Below, in pieces: positions 51,725 through 60,013 of a stretch of 64,000 nt of DNA. How positions within the stretch are numbered: the stretch's first letter is position 1; the number at the start of each line of letters is the position of its first letter. Below the pieces are notes generated by a model. That model had not been told where the DNA came from, searched no databases, and saw only the letters and a program-made list of their open reading frames with translations. The DNA is taken from assembly GCF_001701025.1 (NCBI RefSeq), contig NZ_CP016793.1, forward strand, positions 2,666,001 through 2,730,000. Direction: 5' to 3'. The stretch comes from Lentzea guizhouensis. GTDB taxonomy: Bacteria; Actinomycetota; Actinomycetes; Mycobacteriales; Pseudonocardiaceae. The position numbers and the translations under genes were made by a program.

Positions 51725-52237
51725 TCAGTCCTCGTAGGAGGGGTCGGGGACCGCCCTGCTCCAGGAGTCCTCGAACTCGCGTTCCCCGATCTCCATCGGC
51801 GCGTACTGCGGGTCGTGCAGGTCGATCGGCGGGTTGAACGGCCAGCCCTCCATGGTGGAGCTGAGCAGCGTGCCGTCCGGCTTGAGCTCGACCTGCCGCA
51901 GCTGCCGGCCGTCCTGGCCGATCTCCAGCAGGTACGTGCTGCCGTCGTGGAACCTGCGCAGGTAGACCCGCTCACGGCCGGCCAGCACGCCGAACCCCGG
52001 CAGACCGCGCTGCTGCTCGCGCTCGGCCCGCATCCGGCGGAGCGCCGGGTCGCGGTCGACCTCGCTCAGGTCGAGCTCGTCGAGCCCCCACTCCTGCGCC
52101 TGCGCGAGCGCGTCCGGGTTGGTGATCACCTCGACCTCGGCGAGGGTCAGCACGATCTGCTCGGCCGAGTCGGCCCAGATCCACCAGGACAGCCCGCCCA
52201 TGCCGTAGTCGTGCAGGACGAGGAAGCGGCTCGGCAA
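51725..52237 (-). CDS. Hypothetical protein
   Basis: A 170-residue protein without a recognised domain (FLVLHDYGMGGLSWWIWADS, RFHDGSTYLLEIGQDGRQL). No signal peptide or membrane segment is seen. The apparent TTG start at 52237 lies three bases after the stop of the zinc-peptidase gene, so co-translation is likely. Confidence 0.7.
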   Translation of the reverse strand: MPSRFLVLHDYGMGGLSWWIWADSAEQIVLTLAEVEVITNPDALAQAQEWGLDELDLSEVDRDPALRRMRAEREQQRGLPGFGVLAGRERVYLRRFHDGSTYLLEIGQDGRQLRQVELKPDGTLLSSTMEGWPFNPPIDLHDPQYAPMEIGEREFEDSWSRAVPDPSYED

Positions 52238-52240
52238 AGC

Positions 52241-53143
52241 TCAGCCCAGGTTGTCGGTGTCGAACGTGTTGCAGCGCGCCGGGTCGCCCGTCTGCAGGCC
52301 GGTCGTGAACCACTTCTTGCGCTGCTCGGAGCTGCCGTGGCTGAACTTGGTCGTGTCGACCTGGCCGCCGCCGATCTCGCTCTGGATGAAGTCGTCACCG
52401 ATCCGGCCGGCGGCATCCAGCGCGGCGTCGATGTCCTCCTGCGTGATGTTCGTGATGAGCGGCTGGCCGTTGGCCGTGGGCAGCTTGGTGGCGGCGTTGC
52501 CCCACGCGCCCGCGTAGCAGTCGGCCTGCAGCTCCAGGCGCACCGAGTCCGACGTCGGGCCGGTGCGGGTGCTCACCCGGTCCGAGGTGCCGAGCAGGTT
52601 CTGCACGTGGTGGCCGTACTCGTGGGCCAGGATGTAGGCCTCGACGAACGGGCCGCCCTTGGCGCCGAAGGTCGTGCGCATCTCGTTGAAGAAGTCCAGG
52701 TCGATGTACACCTGGGAGTCCGCGGGGCAGTAGAACGGGCCGACCGCGGAGGTCGCGTTGCCGCAGCGGGTGTTCACGCTGTTGCGGAAGAAGTTGGTCT
52801 TGGTGACCTGGTAGGTGCGGCCGGAGCGCGCGAACTGGTCGGTCCAGAAGGCCTGGATCGAGTTGATCGTGGCCAGGACCCGGCAGTCGCTGTCGCGGTT
52901 CGCGTCGGCGCCCGTCTTGCACTTCTCGGCCAGCTGGCCCGACTCGACCTGCGTGCCGGGGTTCACGCTGCCGCCCTCCAGGCCGCTCGTGGGCAGCTGG
53001 ATGCCGGTGAACTGCTGGATGAGGAAGAAGACGATCAGCCCGACCACGCCGAGGCCACCGCCGACGCCGGCGACGCGCCCGCCCACCCCTCGCTGGTCGG
53101 AAACCTGCGAAGCGTCGAGTTCCGCACCTTCGTTGAACTGCAC
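52241..53143 (-). CDS. Neutral zinc metallopeptidase (YpfJ/KPN_02809 family)
   Basis: A 300-residue membrane-anchored peptidase. A short cytosolic start leads to one membrane segment (about residues 28-45, VVGLIVFFLIQQFTG) and a large outside domain with HEYGHH as the zinc site and ELQADCYAGAW downstream. Substrates are unknown. GTG 53143 is set by AGGAGG upstream. It is followed by the small hypothetical gene at 51725. Confidence 0.9.
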   Translation of the reverse strand: MQFNEGAELDASQVSDQRGVGGRVAGVGGGLGVVGLIVFFLIQQFTGIQLPTSGLEGGSVNPGTQVESGQLAEKCKTGADANRDSDCRVLATINSIQAFWTDQFARSGRTYQVTKTNFFRNSVNTRCGNATSAVGPFYCPADSQVYIDLDFFNEMRTTFGAKGGPFVEAYILAHEYGHHVQNLLGTSDRVSTRTGPTSDSVRLELQADCYAGAWGNAATKLPTANGQPLITNITQEDIDAALDAAGRIGDDFIQSEIGGGQVDTTKFSHGSSEQRKKWFTTGLQTGDPARCNTFDTDNLG

Positions 53144-53690
53144 CGCGCGCCTCCTGACAAGGACCCCGTGACGCGGCAAACGATAGAGCACTGAACGTGC
53201 TCGGGGGTTTTACGCGCCCAGGTGCTGAACGCGCGCCTCGGTGCGGCGCCCGACGTCGGGGCACCGCACCGAGGACTTCCCATTTGGTTGCGGCGACTAC
53301 GGCCTACGGCGGTTGGCGTGGCGCCCGACCGGTGACGCCATGAGACGAAACCGAAGTCGAGCTCAACAGCGTCGAGATGCGCCGAGCGACACCTGACGGT
53401 GCCTGGGCACCCGAAACCCCGTCTGACGTTGCTACGCAGTCGCGACCGGACCGGTTACGGCCGATCCACTCGCGGGGATGCAACAGACCGCGTTTCGCCA
53501 CAGCGAGGAGATACCTGCACAGCACCACCTACCCCTTCTGGGCGTGGCCCCCGGTCCAGGTTTCTTCACCTTCCGGTTGCCAGCTCGTTATCGAGCATGC
53601 GCTTGATCGCCGCATTTCTCAACACCTCACGCGAAACCTGAATTGGTGAAGTCGGACGGGTGACCTGCGGAGATCGACAGTGCGGAACGC
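53144..53690. other. Gene-poor region, nothing recognised
   Basis: About 550 bp between the zinc-peptidase start and the next terminator. Several open frames exist but all look like shadows. No tRNA, repeat or known RNA was seen. It should contain the peptidase promoter. Confidence 0.5.
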
Positions 53691-53725
53691 AATCGCCCGG
53701 CGAGTGCAGCACTCGCCGGGCGATT
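53691..53725 (-). terminator. Strong terminator downstream of the small anchored peptide gene
   Basis: A perfect 16-bp stem AATCGCCCGGCGAGTG / CACTCGCCGGGCGATT with a three-base loop. Confidence 0.85.
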
Positions 53726-53761
53726 TGAGCAGGAATGTTCTGTTGCCGATCAGACAATTGA

Positions 53762-53914
53762 TCAGGACTCGACGCGACGGGCGCCGCGGCGGGCCATCGC
53801 GCCCGCTGCCACCAGGGTCGCGCCGAAGAGCAGGAACTCCATCGGGCCGGCGCCGGTGCGCGGCACGTCGAGCCGGTCGCCGGTGACCGACGCAGCCACG
53901 ACATCGGCCCTCAC
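53762..53914 (-). CDS. Minimal sortase-anchor-like peptide (VPRTG)
   Basis: A 50-codon frame ending in the layout of a cell-wall sorting signal: LDVPRTG (residues 16-22), a hydrophobic stretch (MEFLLFGATLVAAGAM) and an Arg-rich tail (ARRGARR). There is no signal peptide and no preceding domain. GTG 53914 has no clear ribosome-binding site. It lies between two terminators, just downstream of the 5'-nucleotidase. It may be a remnant of a larger anchored protein or a detached anchor. Confidence 0.5.
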   Translation of the reverse strand: MRADVVAASVTGDRLDVPRTGAGPMEFLLFGATLVAAGAMARRGARRVES

Positions 53915-53944
53915 CCCAGGTCAAATGGAGCAACCGGACACGGG

Positions 53945-53985
53945 AAAGGCCCTCCCTGCGACTTTTCGACGCTGGGAGGGCCTTT
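53945..53985 (-). terminator. Terminator of the 5'-nucleotidase gene
   Basis: AAAGGCCCTCCC pairs with GGGAGGGCCTTT around a 17-base loop, nine bases after the stop. Confidence 0.8.
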
Positions 53986-53993
53986 TCAGCGTT

Positions 53994-55709
53994 TTACGGC
54001 AGCTGCGTGATCCGGTCGAGCGCCGGGGCGCTCTGGCCGGGGTGGGCCACCAGGTACGCGGAGAACGCGTCCAGGTCGATGCCACCGCCGGTGATCTCGG
54101 TGCCCTTGGTGAACTCGCTGAAGCCGTCACCACCGCCCTGCAGGAAGCTGTTGATCGTCACGCGGTAGCTCGCGTTCGGGTCGAGCGGAGCGCCGTTCAG
54201 GACGACGTTCGAGACCTTCGAACCGAACGGCGCGCTCGCCGACCAGCTGTACTTCAGGCCGGCGGAGGGCTGCAGCACGAAGGTCCTGGCCGCCGTGAAC
54301 TGCTGCTCCAGCGCGTTCTTCAGCTGCGTGCCGGTCAGCGTGACCGTCTGCAGGATGTTGCCGAACGGCTGGACGGTGAACGCCTCGCCGTAGGTGACCA
54401 CGCCGTCGCCCTCGTTGACCGCAGACGACTTGTAGGTCAGGTCGGCGCGCACGCCACCGGGGTTCATGAGCGCGAGCACAGCCCCGTTGCCCTTGGTGGC
54501 CTCGAGCTGGCCGTCGGCGATCAGGTTGCCCAGCGCCGACTCACCGGCCGCGTTCTGCGCGCGCAGGATGTCCGAACCGATCGTGCCGATCTGCTTGTTC
54601 GCGATCGGACCCGACTTCTGCTTGGCCAGGTCGATGATCGCCTGCACCTCGGGGTCCGCGGGAACCGTGCGGGTGACGATCTTGTTGTCGGCCTTGGTGG
54701 CACCGCGCACGACGTCGCGGGTACGGCGGTCGATCTTCAGGTCGACGACGCTGAGCTCACGACCGAACGCGAGCCCCTCGATGAACGGCCGCGGGTTGCC
54801 GGCCGGGTCCTTGACCACGCAGTTGTAGTGCTGGTGGCTGTGACCGGAGAAGACCGCGTCGATCTTCGGGCTGACGTTCGTGGCGATGTAGCTGCCGGGG
54901 TTGTTGGCCGCCACGTTGCAGGCGTTCGGCCCACCGGTCGGCGCGGTGACCTGGTCGCCCTGGTGCACCAGCAGCACGATCGACTTCACGCCGATCGCGT
55001 CGAGGAGGTTGGCGTACTTGTCGGCCGCCTTCACCTCGTCACCGAACTGCAGGTCCTTGATGCCGTTGGGGTCCACCAGGATCGGCACGTCCTTGAGCGG
55101 CATGCCGATGAAGCCGATCGGCATCCCGTCCCGGAACTCCACCCAGAACGGCGGCAACGCGGGCAGCCCGGTCTTCTTGTGGGTGACGTTCGCCCCGAGG
55201 ATGGGGAAGTCGGCACCCTTGTACTCGTCGCGGAACTGGCACCCGTCCACCGGGTGGCACCCGCCGTGCTGCATGCGCAGCAGCTCCCGGTACCCCTCGT
55301 CGAACTCGTGGTTGCCCGCCGCGGTCGTGTCCATGCCGACCTTGTTGAGCACCTCGACGGTGGGCTCGTCGTGGAACAGCGCCGACACGATCGGACTCGC
55401 GCCGATCAGGTCACCCTGCCCGACGATCACCGAGTTCCGAACCTCCTTCTGGAGGTTCTTGATGTGCGTGGCGTTGAAGGCGGCACCACCGGCGTCGACG
55501 GTCGAACCGTCGGGGAGGATGACGCGCCCCGAACTACCGCTGGGCGGCTCGATGTTGCCGTGCAGGTCGTTGATGCCGATCAGGCGCACGTCAACCGTGC
55601 CCCGACCGCGCAGTGACTCGACATCGGCCTGGGCAGGCCCGGTGGCCGTGATGACAGTGGCCGCGGCGGCGGTGATCGCCAGAACGGAAAGCCGTCTGAA
55701 CGAACTCAT
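53994..55709 (-). CDS. Secreted 5'-nucleotidase / UDP-sugar hydrolase
   Basis: A 571-residue exported metallophosphoesterase. Signal peptide of about 28 residues (ending AQA), then the catalytic domain with GINDLHGNI, GQGDLIGA, GNHEFDEG and VFSGHSHQHY. The C-terminal substrate domain includes ADGQLEATKGNGAVLALMNPGGVR and FLQGGGDGFSEF. It removes phosphate from extracellular nucleotides for salvage. No anchor is encoded in this frame; a short sorting-signal-like ORF follows at 53762. ATG 55709 has GGAGAGG upstream. Confidence 0.93.
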   Translation of the reverse strand: MSSFRRLSVLAITAAAATVITATGPAQADVESLRGRGTVDVRLIGINDLHGNIEPPSGSSGRVILPDGSTVDAGGAAFNATHIKNLQKEVRNSVIVGQGDLIGASPIVSALFHDEPTVEVLNKVGMDTTAAGNHEFDEGYRELLRMQHGGCHPVDGCQFRDEYKGADFPILGANVTHKKTGLPALPPFWVEFRDGMPIGFIGMPLKDVPILVDPNGIKDLQFGDEVKAADKYANLLDAIGVKSIVLLVHQGDQVTAPTGGPNACNVAANNPGSYIATNVSPKIDAVFSGHSHQHYNCVVKDPAGNPRPFIEGLAFGRELSVVDLKIDRRTRDVVRGATKADNKIVTRTVPADPEVQAIIDLAKQKSGPIANKQIGTIGSDILRAQNAAGESALGNLIADGQLEATKGNGAVLALMNPGGVRADLTYKSSAVNEGDGVVTYGEAFTVQPFGNILQTVTLTGTQLKNALEQQFTAARTFVLQPSAGLKYSWSASAPFGSKVSNVVLNGAPLDPNASYRVTINSFLQGGGDGFSEFTKGTEITGGGIDLDAFSAYLVAHPGQSAPALDRITQLP

Positions 55710-55830
55710 GGGTTAGAAGCCTCTCCAAGGCGTGGTTAACGCGCGTGTACGGGCCGGGAGTCTGCCTTCCGACCGCTCTCTTTTCCAGAGGGATGACTGG
55801 ATCGTCATGCGCCGGTTTAGCCTTGTTGGT

Positions 55831-56307
55831 GTGACACCTAGTGAGCAGGAGCCGCGCTGGCTCGACGAGGGCGAGATGCGGGCGTGGCGCACCTACGTGA
55901 ACGGCTCTTCCATGCTCATGGACCGCCTGCACCGCGAACTGCAGGACGCCCACGGAGTGTCACTCGCCGACTACGAGATCCTGGTGCGGTTGTCGGAACA
56001 ACCCAACCACCGCATGCGCATGACCCAACTGGCCGAGGACGTCGCCTCGTCGAAGTCGCGCGTCTCACACCAGGTGGCGCGGATGGAGAAGGCCGGGCTG
56101 GTGCTGCGGCGGGAGTGCACGGAGGACGGGCGGGGAGTGCTGGCCGAGCTGACCCCTGCGGGGCTGGCGCAGCTGGTCGCTGCGGCTCCGACGCACCTCG
56201 CCGGGGTGCGGGCGCACATCGTCGACTTGCTCTCGCCGGAGGAGGGGGAGGTGCTGGCGAAGGTGTTCGACCGGGTCATGACACACCTGCGGGAGTCGAA
56301 CGGCTAG
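55831..56307 (+). CDS. MarR-family transcriptional regulator
   Basis: A 158-residue MarR protein: a dimerisation helix (MRAWRTYVNGSSMLMDRL) and a winged helix (RMTQLAEDVASSKSRVSHQV, KAGLVLRRECTEDGRGVLAE). The ligand and targets are unknown. GTG 55831 is preferred because TAGCCT (55818-55823) lies seven bases upstream, a leaderless promoter; ATG 55807 would add eight residues. Divergent from the 5'-nucleotidase gene. Confidence 0.88.
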   Translation: MTPSEQEPRWLDEGEMRAWRTYVNGSSMLMDRLHRELQDAHGVSLADYEILVRLSEQPNHRMRMTQLAEDVASSKSRVSHQVARMEKAGLVLRRECTEDGRGVLAELTPAGLAQLVAAAPTHLAGVRAHIVDLLSPEEGEVLAKVFDRVMTHLRESNG

Positions 56308-56355
56308 GCTGCTGCGTCGACACCTCTTGGTGTCGCTGATGCCTCCGGGTGTCTG

Positions 56356-56440
56356 GGAAGCGTGGCAGAGCGGCCGAATGCACCCGCCTTGAAAGCGGGA
56401 GACGGGAAACCGTCCGGGGGTTCAAATCCCTCCGCTTCCG
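56356..56440 (+). tRNA. tRNA-Ser(TGA)
   Basis: An 85-nt class II tRNA. GGAAGCG pairs with CGCTTCC, discriminator G56440. The anticodon loop CTTGAAA gives TGA at 56390-56392. The T-arm is GGGTTCAAATCCC. The integrase remnant and island begin right after its 3' end. Confidence 0.95.
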
Positions 56441-57148
56441 CAGTAAGCGTCTCTTTAGAAAACCGGTACGTCCCAAGACGTGCCGGTTTTCTTTCAAGAT
56501 CAAATCCGCAAACGTGCCGGTCAGGACGTCAGACGGCCGCACGATGTCCAACACCGTCAGATGCGCGCTGGGCGTCTCGATCGCTTGTTCGGCGGTGTCG
56601 TCCGCCGGAACCGTGTCCGTCTCGTCTGGGACGCCAGGGGCGTCACCTTCGACACCGCCGCCGAGCAACTGGCGGAACGGGTCTGTCCAGTCGGCCATCT
56701 CTACGCCGCCATCAGGGGCGATGAGCAGCTTCTCGAAGAAGCCTTGGTTCACCAGCCTGCGTACGGCGGGCGGTGCACCGGCGTACTCCTGGGCGCAGCG
56801 ACCGGCAACATCAAGTGCATCGTTTAGTCGTCGGTCGATGTCATCCATTGTGGCTCGTGCGTTCTTGAGCTCACGTTGCGCCGCAGCCAGTTCAACGGTC
56901 AACCGTTCCATCTCAGTTTTAAGCATGTCCTGCGGCATGGCACCGGCGTAATGCGCTTGCAGCAACTTCGTGCGCTGGTCGTCGGTGTCGGCTACGCGCT
57001 TGGATGCCTGTCGGATGGTCAGGTCGGCGTCGTTGCGCTGTGCCTTCAGTTCGAGGTGGACAGTCTCGCGGATGGTGTCAACGTTGTCTGCGTCGATTTG
57101 GAATATTCGGCAATAGTCCTCGACTCCAGTTTCAACCGCTGAGACCAA
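56441..57148 (-). pseudogene. C-terminal remnant of a large serine integrase
   Basis: The minus frame from 57148 encodes the coiled-coil and C-terminal part of a large serine recombinase (LTVELAAAQRELKNARATMD, AVRRLVNQGFFEKLLIAPDG). The catalytic N-terminal domain and the zinc/recombinase domain are missing; an in-frame stop lies just upstream at 57182-57184. The frame has no stop at the natural end: it runs on through the antisense of tRNA-Ser(TGA) to 56276. This marks decay of a mobile element inserted at the tRNA. No second copy of the tRNA 3' end was found in the window. Confidence 0.7.
56458..56491 (+). terminator. Terminator after tRNA-Ser(TGA)
   Basis: A 15-bp stem GAAAACCGGTACGTC / GACGTGCCGGTTTTC (one G-T pair) with a four-base loop and a T-rich tail. 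Confidence 0.85.
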
Positions 57149-57553
57149 TCGGGCAGACGGAGGAAGCGCGAGAGCTGCTGATCACCCTGCACACCGAGCG
57201 AAGGAGCTGGAGGAAGTCGATCTGCTTGTTAGGTCACGACTTGCGCTTCTGTATATCGACTGATCGAGGGGCATTATGATTATCGATTTGTCAAGCGGGC
57301 GTTTCGGTTGAGCTTTGATGCTTTGTTCAGCTGTCAGATGACAGCTCTCTAGGCTGAATTTGTCGGCCTCGCCTACGTGGCAACAGCTATGCTGAGCGAG
57401 CCGGAGGCAGTGGTTGTGCGACGAAGAAAAATGCAAAGAATTTGGCGGAATTGGCTGGTATGCCAAAGAGGTTCGAGTTGCTTGAAATGGCATTGAACGC
57501 GCACGACTTTCGGTCGCTGCTTATGACATAACAAGAGGAATTTCGAGAATGGT
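57149..57553. other. Degraded, more AT-rich junction region
   Basis: About 400 bp between the integrase remnant and the XRE gene. Base use is visibly more AT-rich than the flanks. A short plus frame (about 57415-57531, with NAKNLAELAGMPKRFELLEM) looks protein-like but has no start, so it may be a relic. No other feature is recognised. Confidence 0.45.
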
Positions 57554-58411
57554 TCACATCGTTGTCGCGGCTGCAAGCAACTCCCGCGACGCCTCCACAT
57601 CAAGCGCTATCTCATCCAGCCGCCCAACCGTCTCCCCGTAAGGGCTTACCTTCCGCCTCTCCTCCCTCCACCCCACCCCATGCAACCGCTGCACTGCCAC
57701 CACATCCCCAAACCGCTCCTCATGGAACGTCATATAGCTAAACGCCGTCCCCATGCCCGCATACGCCCCCACCGCATCCGGCACCACCCGGATGCGGATG
57801 CCTGGGTACTCCGACAGCGCCACCAGGTACAGCAGCTGGTCGGCCATGACCCGCTTGCCACCCACAACCCGCCGCAGCGCCGCCTCGGCCAGGTAGACAT
57901 CAATCACGACGGCCGCGCCGGCGGTGGCGAGCGCCAACGTGCTTTGCTGCAACCCCACGTCGTACGGCTGGAAGTAGTCGCACATCACTGGTGCCTGTGC
58001 CAGCCGCACGGCGCTGCCGTAGGCCGGGGTGCGCAGCAGCTCGGGCACAACCTCACCCGCCACAATCTGGATGGTGGCCGCTTCGGCTTCTAGTTCGGCC
58101 AGTGTCCACGTCAGGCACGGCAAATCGGCCTTTGGCGATTGCTCCCAGGCCTTGAGGTCGGCTGCCCGCTGGGCGGTGTGGCAGGCACGTACCTGTTCGT
58201 CGGCGTCTACGCCGTAGTGCAGCGCCAGAGTCAGGACGTCGACCTCGAAGATGCGGCTGCCCGCGTTGTGCATCATGGACAGCTTCGCCGCGCTCCAGCC
58301 CATGGCCTTGGCAACTTCGTTGCCGCTCTGGCCAGAGTCATCACGCCACCTGCGCAGTGTCCGGCCGAGGGCGCGCAGGTGCAGGTTGGCCTTGTTGTTC
58401 GGCAGTGACAT
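57554..58411 (-). CDS. XRE-family regulator with DUF5753-type domain
   Basis: A 285-residue protein. The N-terminal helix-turn-helix (about 12-65, RALGRTLRRWRDDSGQSGNE, VAKAMGWSAAKLSMM) is followed by a DUF5753-like domain (about 95-280, IQIVAGEVVPELLRTPAYGS, ADQLLYLVALSEYPGIRIRV). In streptomycetes such proteins pair with DUF397 partners and control development or secondary metabolism; none was found here. ATG 58411 starts MSLPNNKANLHLRALG. It is the last gene of a four-gene minus-strand set. Confidence 0.85.
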   Translation of the reverse strand: MSLPNNKANLHLRALGRTLRRWRDDSGQSGNEVAKAMGWSAAKLSMMHNAGSRIFEVDVLTLALHYGVDADEQVRACHTAQRAADLKAWEQSPKADLPCLTWTLAELEAEAATIQIVAGEVVPELLRTPAYGSAVRLAQAPVMCDYFQPYDVGLQQSTLALATAGAAVVIDVYLAEAALRRVVGGKRVMADQLLYLVALSEYPGIRIRVVPDAVGAYAGMGTAFSYMTFHEERFGDVVAVQRLHGVGWREERRKVSPYGETVGRLDEIALDVEASRELLAAATTM

Positions 58412-58422
58412 CTCGTAATTTG

Positions 58423-58734
58423 TCAGTCTCGTATCTGCGAAATGAAGCCCGTTGGCAGATCGTCGCGGTAGGCAGGCCGCACCATGCCGCGCTCGTCGAG
58501 GGCTTTGTCTGGCCAGTTGAGCCGTAGCGGGTCCCCGGCTTCGGCCGCCTGCGTCAGGAGCTCGGCAACGGGGATGTCGTGGCCGAGGCCAAGGTGGTGG
58601 CGGCCGGTTGGTAAGTCGATTTCGTCGTCGGTTGCGGGTCCGTCGTCCTCCGGCCACCAGCGCCGGGCCAGAACACCGAGGCCAAGCGCCAACAGTCCGA
58701 GGACGGCCATAACCACGGCCTGGGTCGCGGACAT
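58423..58734 (-). CDS. Small single-span membrane protein
   Basis: A 103-residue protein with one N-terminal membrane segment (AVVMAVLGLLALGLGVLA) and an acidic cytosolic or external tail (PEDDGPATDDEIDLPTG). No family is recognised. It sits 11 bp upstream of the XRE gene and probably belongs to the same unit. Confidence 0.7.
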   Translation of the reverse strand: MSATQAVVMAVLGLLALGLGVLARRWWPEDDGPATDDEIDLPTGRHHLGLGHDIPVAELLTQAAEAGDPLRLNWPDKALDERGMVRPAYRDDLPTGFISQIRD

Positions 58735-58762
58735 CTATAGCGGCGTGCGTGCCATCGCGGCC

Positions 58763-59392
58763 TCACCGCGCCTGGACTGCGTCGTACTGCTCGGTGAGTT
58801 CCGTCAGCGGCACCAACGTGCAGCCCCGGAGTTCACGAATCAGGGCCGAAGCCACCACCCACCGGATGCTCGGGTCGTCGTAGGCCAGGTTCACGTCCTG
58901 GGCGGCGACTGGCCCGAACACGCCCCTCCGGTAAAGCGCCCCGCGGACACCCGCCACCTCGGAGGCACGGACGCGAACCGCCACTGCTCCCCGCCTGAGC
59001 GCCGGGCACAACCGCAGGGAAATGGCAACACACGGCACGCAGACGGGCGGCTCGGTGCAGGCCATGCCCTCCGGCCAGTTCGGCCAGTCCCCTTGGAAGT
59101 CCCGCAGCAACCACAGCACGCCGTCGTCGTTCTGGTTGGCAGGCCCGGCGCAAACCTGGCACAGCAGCTTGCGCATCGCCCGCCGTTGCCGGAGTGGGTG
59201 CACCTTGCCGAACTCCGGCCGGCCAGCTTCGTGGCGTACGGCTGGACGCTGCCAGAGCACGCCGTGCGCGTCCCGGTCGCCCAGCAGCTCGTCCGCGTAG
59301 CCGACGCCGTAGCCGGGACGTTCCACCACACGGGAGGGGATCTCCTGCTCAGCGCTCCAGGTGGTGATGTACGGCGCAATGATCTGGCTCAT
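58763..59392 (-). CDS. Cysteine-pair hypothetical protein
   Basis: A 209-residue protein with CxxC-like pairs (LLCQVCAGPANQ and VCVPCVAISLRLCP) that could bind zinc. No enzyme family is recognised. ATG 59392 is preceded by GAGGAGCG and overlaps the stop of the resolvase-like gene (ATGA). Confidence 0.7.
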   Translation of the reverse strand: MSQIIAPYITTWSAEQEIPSRVVERPGYGVGYADELLGDRDAHGVLWQRPAVRHEAGRPEFGKVHPLRQRRAMRKLLCQVCAGPANQNDDGVLWLLRDFQGDWPNWPEGMACTEPPVCVPCVAISLRLCPALRRGAVAVRVRASEVAGVRGALYRRGVFGPVAAQDVNLAYDDPSIRWVVASALIRELRGCTLVPLTELTEQYDAVQAR

Positions 59393-59757
59393 CGCTCCTC
59401 ATCCCCGTAGACGGCCAATAGCTGCGAGGCGGTGCCACGGATACGGGAGGCGAGCACCCGCCGGACTCCCGGCCGTTCGGACAGGTGCGTGAGGCTCGGC
59501 ACCACCACGGCGTACGAGTCCGGAAAGCACAAGACGTCAACCAAGGCCGTGAACCCCAGGCGGGCCGTCACGTCCCCGTGCACGCGCCGGTCTACGAACA
59601 CCGCACCCAACGTCAGCCCCTGGGCAGCGCAGAACATCCAAATCTCCTTGCGCTGCAGGGCAATCTCGATTTCGTCCGGCTGTTCCATGCGGATGTAGCC
59701 GTAGGCTGTTCTTGCCTGGCCAGGTGCTGGCTCGTTCGTTGCGGTGGATGCGGGCAT
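59389..59757 (-). CDS. Serine-recombinase-like protein lacking the catalytic serine
   Basis: A 122-residue protein resembling a resolvase N-terminal domain (YGYIRMEQPDEIEIALQRK, FTALVDVLCFPDSYAVVVP). The YxRxS start reads YIRMEQ, so the nucleophilic Ser is absent, and there is no DNA-binding domain. Probably not a recombinase; perhaps a repurposed dimerisation module. ATG 59757 has GGGGAG ten bases upstream. It is coupled to the Cys-pair gene. Confidence 0.65.
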   Translation of the reverse strand: MPASTATNEPAPGQARTAYGYIRMEQPDEIEIALQRKEIWMFCAAQGLTLGAVFVDRRVHGDVTARLGFTALVDVLCFPDSYAVVVPSLTHLSERPGVRRVLASRIRGTASQLLAVYGDEER

Positions 59758-60013
59758 CACTGGAGTGCTCCCCAAGGGTCGCTGTCAATGGGTGGCACCC
59801 AGCGCCGGGGAGACAGGCCGCCGATCTGCTTTCGGGGACAGTGCGGACATGGGCCCTTCCAGGTGCCTTTGCCGACGCTGGGTGCCTGTCCACATAAAAG
59901 ACGCTCGCCCAATCGGGCGGAGTCGCCGCAAGGGGTGGCCATTTCCTTGGAGTGGCCAGAAGGAGTGGCCAGAATGGTGCGCACCAGTCCCGACCCCCTT
60001 CAGGATGGACACC

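Noticed and set aside
57415..57531. Short plus frame with NAKNLAELAGMPKRFELLEM
   Set aside because: It looks protein-like but has no start codon or ribosome-binding site; treated as a possible relic, not a gene.
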